Source: DATLSM01 sp049585815
GTDB lineage: Bacteria; Actinomycetota; Thermoleophilia; Solirubrobacterales; 70-9
Reading direction: 5' to 3'
NCBI GenBank assembly: GCA_049585815.1
Contig: JBAVAR010000120.1
Location: 1 to 55,808 of the forward strand
DNA: 55,808 nucleotides
Both the position numbers and the translations under genes were made by a program. The notes under the pieces are model-generated. The model did not search any database, was not told the origin of the DNA, and saw only the letters and a program-made list of their open reading frames with translations. This document shows, one piece after another, positions 49,501 through 55,808 of the stretch. The first letter of the stretch is position 1, and every line of letters begins with the position of its first letter.

Positions 49501-49622
49501 GAGGCGCCGGCCACCAAAGAACTGCTAGAAGACGCCTGAAAAAGTTACCCCTCCCACGACGGCTTTCCGTCCGGCTCGATCTCTAGTTTTCCGCTTGTTC
49601 AAGCGGAATTCAGGAGGTAGCG

Positions 49623-49940
49623 ATGCTCTCGGTCCAGGACCGTCAGGTGGGGTATGTTCGACGCGGCGCCGCTCTGCGAGGGGCTGCTCGGAGAGGACTC
49701 CTTCTACGCCCTGCTCGCCGAGCACGGAGAGCGCATCGTCTCCGATGCCGACTTCGCCGAGTGCTACTCCCAAGGCACGGGTCGCCCCTCGATCCCGCCG
49801 GCGCTCCTGGCCAAGCTGATGCTCCTGCAGTACCGCGAGAAGCTTTCCGATGAGCGGGCGATGGAGGCGGTCCGCCTGCACCTCGGCTGGAAGGTGGCAC
49901 TCGGGCTGACGATCGACCACCCTGGCTTCCACCCCACCAC
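49623..49940 (+). pseudogene. N-terminal remnant of an IS1182-like transposase
   Basis: MLSVQDRQVG begins in one frame and continues, after a one-base slip near 49653, as MFDAAPLCEGLLGEDSFYALLAEHG, RIVSDADFAECYSQGTGRPSIPP, LLAKLMLLQYRE and LGWKVALGLTIDHPGFHPTT. This is the N-terminal part of IS1182-family transposases. The DDE domain is absent and the similarity ends near 49940. Inverted ends were not found. It is another decayed piece inside the trmD-rplS insertion. Confidence 0.65.
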
Positions 49941-50136
49941 CCCACGCCGGCCAACGCCCTGCCCTTTGTTGCCCGCGCCAGTCTCCTGCGCTCCGCATAC
50001 CTTGCCAGGGGAGCGCTGGCCTTGGCTTACACCGTCGCACAAGGCGTCGTCCGTCTGAACTTTGTTCCAAGCACGACAGCCCTGGAGATGTTCAATCGTC
50101 AGAGCGACTCCCGAAATGTCTGCACTCGCGCTCAGC

Positions 50137-51996
50137 TCAATGCATGTGCTTCTTGCGCTTCACGCACCTGGTCTTGCCCCTGACGGTCTTCTTCCGAAAA
50201 CCTTTCTTGCACTTTGGCGGCTTTTTATGCGGAGTCGGGGTCGGGCCGTTTGCACTCCCAGGTTGCTGAGACCCAGCGTTTGCTTCATTTCCTGCGCCTC
50301 CCGCCACAGCGGTTGTAAAGGTGGCCGTCACGGTGATGTCAGACGCAATCGTCAGTTCGCACGCGCCCGTTCCGGTGCAGCTAGCCCCCGACCAACCGGA
50401 GAAGCCAGAGCCGGCGGCCGCGGCTGCACTCAGGGTGACCCTGGTGCCATCAGGGTAGGTATGTGAACAAGCTCCCCCGCATTCAATTCCGCCAGGCATG
50501 CTGGTCACCGTGCCAGAGCCGGACCCCGTCTTTTCAACGGTCAGAGTGTTTCGAGAGCCATTCCCAATTGCCGAGCCGAAGACTGAAACCGCACTTTCAC
50601 TGAGCGCTGCCACGTAAACATTCTTGCCGTCTGGGCTGGCTGCAACCCGCTCAGCGCCACCAAGACCGGCTAGCCCTGTTTGGACGTGGATCGCGCCGCA
50701 GGGGGTTTCTCCCGCCGCGTTGTGCGTAAAGCATTCGCCGACGCTGAGGGCTCCGGTCACCGTATCGCGTTCGAGCCGCACCAGGGCGTTGTCGTGGCCC
50801 GCAACCGAGACTACATAGACGCTCTTGCCGTCGGGGCTCACGGCGAGACCAAAGGCTCCCTTTAAGCCGGTGACGTCGTTTTCGGCGCAACCGGTTGGGG
50901 CCCCACTCAGGCAGCCCTGATAGGTGAGCGCGCCGCTTGTGGCACTGCGATCAAATCGGGTGACGGCGTTACTTGATTCTGCCGCCACATAGACGCTCTT
51001 GCCGTCAGGGCTAAGGGCCACGCCGGTCGCGTCGACCAGACTTTCATCGCCGGTTTCAGCACAAGCTTCGATGGCGCCGCTGGCACATCCTTTGTAGGTC
51101 AGCGCCCCTGTGACGGAACGGTTGAAAGTTGACAGTGAGCCGCTGCTGCCAGGGACTCCACCGGCGACGTAGACGTTGTCACCGTCGGGGCTGACCGCGA
51201 TGTCGGTTGGCCCGACCACCCCAGGAGCGGCTTCGTTGCCGGTACCGCAGCCGACGTTATGGACGGCGAGGCAACCTTCGTCAGTGAGTGAGCCCGTAGT
51301 TTCATTACGAGAGAAGCTGACAATCGCTTCGCGTACGTTGGCAGCCACGTAAACGCTCTTGCCATCCGGGCTCACCGCAACCCCCCAGGCGCCCGATAGG
51401 CCCGGCACTTCGTCGCCGCTACCGCAGCCGCTTGAGCGCGACGAAACGCAGTCCTTGAAGGTGAGACCGCCGGTTTCGGTATTGCGTTCGAAGTGGTTGA
51501 CGCTGCCTTCGCTGAAGCTGGTGACGTAAACGCTCTTGCCGTCTGGGCTCACAGCCACCCCCTGGGCGTCAACCATGCTTGGGAGGTTGTTCACGGCACA
51601 GCCGCTCGATTCAGACGTGTAGCAGCCCTCGTAGGTGAGTGCACCAGTGCTCGCATTGCGATCGAAATCCACGACCCCGCTGTCTGACTGGCTGGCGACA
51701 TAGACGCTCTTTCCGTCGGGGCTCACGGCCACCGCATCGGCGTTACCGAGGCCGGGATTGTCGTTGGAGGCACAGCCGCCACCGTTGCCGTTGAAACATT
51801 CTTGGTAACTCAGAACCGCACCGCCAGAGCCCAGCGCCGGTATCGCCACGACGAGTGCTGTGAGGAGCCCGAGTGCGGGCGCCAGATAGGCGATCCTTGC
51901 GACGGACCGCGGACAATTGCGAATCCGGCCCACGCGGGCTTGAGACTGAAGCGCACGGGCTACAGCATGGAGACTCGGACGGGACACTCGATGCAC
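50137..51996 (-). CDS. Secreted seven-bladed beta-propeller protein (YncE/lactonase-like)
   Basis: The 619-residue protein has a signal peptide (IAYLAPALGLLTALVVAIPALG) and seven repeats of ~57 residues, each with VAVSPDGKSVYVA and, between most of them, a paired-Cys loop such as YEGC...SSGC, so a disulfide-stabilised seven-blade propeller is likely. A domain with VEKTGSGSGTVTSMPGGIECGG and FSGWSGASCTGTGACEL follows (InlB B-repeat-like). The end, KCKKGFRKKTVRGKTRCVK, is a basic tail frequent in Thermoleophilia secreted proteins. It may bind ligands on the wall. Function unknown. Confidence 0.8.
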   Translation of the reverse strand: MHRVSRPSLHAVARALQSQARVGRIRNCPRSVARIAYLAPALGLLTALVVAIPALGSGGAVLSYQECFNGNGGGCASNDNPGLGNADAVAVSPDGKSVYVASQSDSGVVDFDRNASTGALTYEGCYTSESSGCAVNNLPSMVDAQGVAVSPDGKSVYVTSFSEGSVNHFERNTETGGLTFKDCVSSRSSGCGSGDEVPGLSGAWGVAVSPDGKSVYVAANVREAIVSFSRNETTGSLTDEGCLAVHNVGCGTGNEAAPGVVGPTDIAVSPDGDNVYVAGGVPGSSGSLSTFNRSVTGALTYKGCASGAIEACAETGDESLVDATGVALSPDGKSVYVAAESSNAVTRFDRSATSGALTYQGCLSGAPTGCAENDVTGLKGAFGLAVSPDGKSVYVVSVAGHDNALVRLERDTVTGALSVGECFTHNAAGETPCGAIHVQTGLAGLGGAERVAASPDGKNVYVAALSESAVSVFGSAIGNGSRNTLTVEKTGSGSGTVTSMPGGIECGGACSHTYPDGTRVTLSAAAAAGSGFSGWSGASCTGTGACELTIASDITVTATFTTAVAGGAGNEANAGSQQPGSANGPTPTPHKKPPKCKKGFRKKTVRGKTRCVKRKKHMH

Positions 51997-52100
51997 GCGG
52001 TGAGGAGTCTAACATCGCATGTTCCGCGCTTCTGAGCACCATCTTTCAGATGGACTCAATCGGGCCGAACCGGCTGAGGCTCGCTCTACCCCAAGAACCG

Positions 52101-52120
52101 AAAACCCCGTCTGAGCGGGG
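52101..52120 (-). terminator. Rho-independent terminator downstream of trmD
   Basis: On the minus strand CCCCG / CGGGG (6-nt loop) is followed by TTTTCGGTT, 49 nt past the trmD stop. It would cut the ancestral trmD-rplS transcript. Confidence 0.6.
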
Positions 52121-52150
52121 CATTCGCGCAAAAGGCCGGGCTACGGACTT

Positions 52151-52170
52151 GCGGCGGCGGAATCGTAGCT
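52151..52170. repeat. Imperfect direct repeat bounding the trmD-rplS insertion (left of pair)
   Basis: GCGGCGGCGGAATCGTAGCT, partner of 49145-49164. It overlaps the first two bases of the trmD stop codon region (stop 52169-52171). Confidence 0.5.
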
Positions 52171-52846
52171 ACTCCGCGCCTGCATCGAACTGCTCGGCCC
52201 GGCGGCGGCTCTGTTCGGCGCGCCAGGAGCGAACCTTCTCGTGGTCTCCGGAGAGCAGCACCTCGGGAACTCCCCAACCCCGATGGAGGGGCGGTCGGGT
52301 GTAGTGGGGATACTCCGGCGCCCCCTCGAGCAGCCGACTGAAGGACTCCTCCACGGCGCTGCGCTCGTGACCGAGGGCGCCCGGCAGCTTGCGCATCACC
52401 ACGTCGGCGAGAACCATCGCCGCCAGCTCACCGCCGGCAAGGACGTAGCGCCCGATCGAGATCTCCTCGTCGGCCAGGTGCTCGTGCACCCGCTCGTCAA
52501 AGCCCTCGTAGCGCCCACAGAGGAGCGCCAGGTGCGGCTCGGCCGTCAACTCGTCGGCCAGCCGATCGTCAAGCAGCCTTCCCGTCGGTGAGAGCAGGAC
52601 GACCCGGGGCCGCTCGGTGCTCCCGTAGGCAGCCAGCAGCGCGGCGTCGACCACATCGACACGGAGGACCATTCCGGCTCCCCCACCATAGGGCGCATCA
52701 TCGACCTGCCCGGCACCCAGCGGGGTCGTCTGGCGATAATCGAAGAGCCGCAGCCGGCTGCCGCGAGCGATCGCGTTCTGCACCGAGCGCTGGGTCTCAA
52801 ACCACTCGAAGGCCCCGGGAAAGAGGGTGAAGATGTCGAGCTTCAA
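52169..52846 (-). CDS. trmD: tRNA (guanine-N1)-methyltransferase
   Basis: A 225-residue SPOUT enzyme making m1G37 in tRNA. Signatures: MKLDIFTLFPGAFEWF, PYGGGAGMVLRVDVV, LLCGRYEGFDERV, SIGRYVLAGGELAAMVLADVVMRKLPG (SAM trefoil knot), and YPHYTRPPLHRGWGVPEVLLSGDH with the conserved Asp. Length is normal. It overlaps khpA by 4 nt. The usual next gene, rplS, is displaced by the insertion. Confidence 0.95.
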   Translation of the reverse strand: MKLDIFTLFPGAFEWFETQRSVQNAIARGSRLRLFDYRQTTPLGAGQVDDAPYGGGAGMVLRVDVVDAALLAAYGSTERPRVVLLSPTGRLLDDRLADELTAEPHLALLCGRYEGFDERVHEHLADEEISIGRYVLAGGELAAMVLADVVMRKLPGALGHERSAVEESFSRLLEGAPEYPHYTRPPLHRGWGVPEVLLSGDHEKVRSWRAEQSRRRAEQFDAGAE

Positions 52847-53073
52847 TCGAGAATGTCGACTATGACCCGGCGATCCAGCCGAACCGCCGCGGCCTTGGCG
52901 ATCGTCCGGATCGCATTGGCAACCCGCCCACCCTTGCCGATCACCCGTCCCAGGTCTCCCTCGGCGACCGTGATCTCATAGATCAGGTCGCCGTCCTCTT
53001 CCAGCTCCTCGACGACAACGGCCTCGGGATCCTCGACGAGCGCCCTGACGAGAAACTCAAGCAGCTCGGTCAC
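52843..53073 (-). CDS. khpA: KH-domain RNA-binding protein
   Basis: A 76-residue single KH domain with the GxxG loop in LGRVIGKGGRVANAIRTI. KhpA-type proteins bind RNA and act with KhpB in cell division and translation in Gram-positives. It sits between rpsP (12 nt upstream) and trmD (4-nt overlap), as in many actinobacteria, but rimM, expected between them, is absent. Confidence 0.9.
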   Translation of the reverse strand: MTELLEFLVRALVEDPEAVVVEELEEDGDLIYEITVAEGDLGRVIGKGGRVANAIRTIAKAAAVRLDRRVIVDILD

Positions 53074-53085
53074 GCCCCGACCTCG

Positions 53086-53340
53086 CTAACTGCCGGAGGC
53101 GGCAATGCCCTTGGTGCGCAGCAGGCCGGCAACCGTCTCGGAGGGCTCGGCGCCGTGCTCGAGCCAGTGGCGGGCCCGCTCCTCGTCGAGCTCGATCAGC
53201 GAGGGCTCGGTCTGCGGGTTGTAGCGGCCGATCGTCTCGATCGTGCGCCCGTCGCGCGGCGAGCGCTTATCGGCGACAACAATTCGCCAGATCGGGTTCT
53301 TCTTTGAGCCCACGCGCCTGAGTCTTATCCGGACAGCCAT
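53086..53340 (-). CDS. rpsP: 30S ribosomal protein S16
   Basis: An 84-residue S16: MAVRIRLRRVGSKKNPIWRIVVADKRSPRDGR, ETIGRYNP, DEERARHWLEHGAEPSETVAGLL. Family length is ~80-90. It needs no further argument. It lies 14 nt after ffh and starts the ribosomal part of the operon. Confidence 0.96.
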   Translation of the reverse strand: MAVRIRLRRVGSKKNPIWRIVVADKRSPRDGRTIETIGRYNPQTEPSLIELDEERARHWLEHGAEPSETVAGLLRTKGIAASGS

Positions 53341-53354
53341 CGGGATCGGGCAGG

Positions 53355-54719
<1,365 letters not shown>

Positions 54720-54742
54720 GCCGCTCCCCAGCTTAAAGCGGC

Positions 54743-55738
54743 CTACTCCTCGAGCAGCGCCCGAGCGAATTCGGCAGGGTCAAAGGGCCGCAGGTCGGCA
54801 AGCGACTCGCCGGTCCCGATCAGCTTCACGGGAATGCCCAGCTCGCTGGCGATTGCCAGGACGATCCCGCCCTTCGCCGTACCGTCGAGCTTGGTGAGGA
54901 CCACGCCGTCCACCGGCACCGCCTCGGAGAAGACCTTTGCCTGGCGCAGACCGTTCTGTCCGGTGGTCGCGTCAATTGAGATCAGGGTCCCGTGCGGGGC
55001 CTCGGGGATCTGCTTGGCGATCACCCGACGTACCTTGGCCAGCTCGTCCATCAGGTTGCCCTGGGTATGCAGCCGCCCGGCGGTGTCGACCAGCACCACG
55101 TCGGCGCCGCGCGCGCGGGCGGCGGAGATCGCGTCAAAGGCGACCGCTCCGGGGTCAGCGCCGGGGTCCGCACGCACCAGGTCGGCACCGGCCCGCTCGG
55201 CCCACTCGGCGAGCTGCTCCGCCGCCGCGGCACGGTAGGTATCCGCAGCCGCGAGGACGACGGAGAGGCCGAACTCCTGGGAGAGGTGCCAGGCGATCTT
55301 GCCGATCGTCGTCGTCTTCCCGGTTCCGTTTACCCCGACCATCAGCAGGACCGCGGGATCGGCGCGGAGGTCGATCGGCTTCGGCCCACCGGCGGCGGCG
55401 ACCTCGGCGAGGATCTCGATCAACCGCTCTCGCACGGCGGCCCCGTCGGCAGGCACCGCTCCCGCCTCGACCTCCTGCTCGAGGCGCTCGACAACCGCGG
55501 CGGTCGTCGGTGCCCCCGCGTCGGCATAGATCAGCGCCTCCTCCAGCCGTTCCCAGGTCTGATCGTCGATCCGGTCAAAGAAACTGGCGGAGATCTCCTC
55601 GCTGAGCGCCTGGCGGCTCTTGGAGAGGCTCTCGCGCAGGCGGCGAAAGACACCGCGGCGCTCCTCCTCTGCCTCCGCGGGCGGCCCTTTCGGCCCGCGC
55701 GCCCCGAGCTCGAAGATCTCCTGCCAGGCGCTCGCCAC
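54743..55738 (-). CDS. ftsY: SRP receptor FtsY
   Basis: The 331-residue GTPase starts at GTG 55738. After a short charged N-terminus (KGPPAEAEEERRG), without the long acidic A domain of E. coli, come the N domain and G domain: GVNGTGKTTTIGKIA, AADTYRAAAAEQL, DTAGRLHTQGNLM, TKLDGTAKGG. It docks Ffh-ribosome complexes at the membrane. The same-strand ORF ahead ends 3 nt before it, probably smc. Confidence 0.95.
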   Translation of the reverse strand: MASAWQEIFELGARGPKGPPAEAEEERRGVFRRLRESLSKSRQALSEEISASFFDRIDDQTWERLEEALIYADAGAPTTAAVVERLEQEVEAGAVPADGAAVRERLIEILAEVAAAGGPKPIDLRADPAVLLMVGVNGTGKTTTIGKIAWHLSQEFGLSVVLAAADTYRAAAAEQLAEWAERAGADLVRADPGADPGAVAFDAISAARARGADVVLVDTAGRLHTQGNLMDELAKVRRVIAKQIPEAPHGTLISIDATTGQNGLRQAKVFSEAVPVDGVVLTKLDGTAKGGIVLAIASELGIPVKLIGTGESLADLRPFDPAEFARALLEE

Positions 55739-55741
55739 CGC

Positions 55742-55808
55742 TCAGGCGGCCGCCGCAGAGCCCGGCGGCGCGGCGTCCTCGCCCGCCGCGCTCTCGTCCA
55801 CCTGGAGC
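55742..55808 (-). CDS. C-terminal end of an upstream gene (probably smc), partial
   Basis: From the window edge a frame reads LQVDESAAGEDAAPPGSAAAA and ends at TGA 55742-55744, 3 nt before ftsY. A tail ending in an Ala/Pro-rich stretch and the position before ftsY are typical of smc in actinobacteria. Only 21 residues are visible, so the assignment rests on gene order. Confidence 0.5.
   Translation of the reverse strand, partial: LQVDESAAGEDAAPPGSAAAA

Overview
The window looks like the chromosome of a high-GC actinobacterium, most likely class Thermoleophilia (Solirubrobacterales or relatives). Three things point there: a secreted protein with the RSNLTYANV-type N-terminus (25192-25854), a secreted beta-propeller protein ending in the basic KCKKGFRKK-type tail common in that group (50137-51996), and the pairing of a WhiG/FliA-type sigma factor with XerD. 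This placement is inference. Many genes appear leaderless, with a TANNNT -10 hexamer 5-7 nt before the start codon.

Layout. 1-2422: decayed DNA (C-terminal piece of an ECF sigma factor, a YdeI/OmdA-like gene, the N-terminal stub of a TrwC relaxase). 2423-15518: a dense block of membrane and lipoprotein genes suggestive of copper handling and cytochrome-oxidase assembly. It holds two CtaG-like proteins, two SCO1-like proteins (one fused to a membrane domain), three paralogues of a membrane family marked LDGxLQxQS, Met-rich proteins, and two paralogous small membrane proteins. 15885-20444: zinc uptake (His-rich protein, candidate Zur box, znuA, znuC, two znuB, Fur-family regulator). 20678-22692: mntH with a DtxR/MntR regulator. 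22881-24509: GAF/HD-GYP protein and tRNA-Gly(GCC) beside an integrase relic. 25192-31006: secreted signature protein, SnoaL-like protein, an acylphosphatase/LigD-type phosphoesterase fusion, an ABC-2 exporter, and an MBL/rhodanese protein.

31017-34950 is housekeeping (VOC protein, RNase HI-like, zinc-ribbon protein, WhiG-type sigma, XerD, 5-formyl-THF cyclo-ligase-like). 35029-40355 is an arsenic island behind a dead integrase: a secreted protein, aquaglyceroporin, truncated arsenate reductase and metallophosphoesterase diverge from arsR-arsM across a compact double promoter, with an ArsB-like permease opposite. 41046-46871 has an NlpC/P60-like protein, a D,D-carboxypeptidase, an alpha/beta hydrolase, ilvD and thiD.

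47013-55808 is the conserved ftsY-ffh-rpsP-khpA-trmD / rplS-lepB-rnhB locus, all on the minus strand. It is split between trmD and rplS by about 3 kb of foreign DNA (integrase and IS relics, propeller protein) bounded by an imperfect 20-bp direct repeat. rimM is absent from its usual place, L19 carries a ~143-residue acidic tail, and lepB appears to start at a non-canonical codon.

Together the first 40 kb reads as a metal-homeostasis region (Cu, Zn, Mn, As). The best candidate for an undescribed system is the 2.4-15.5 kb membrane cluster.
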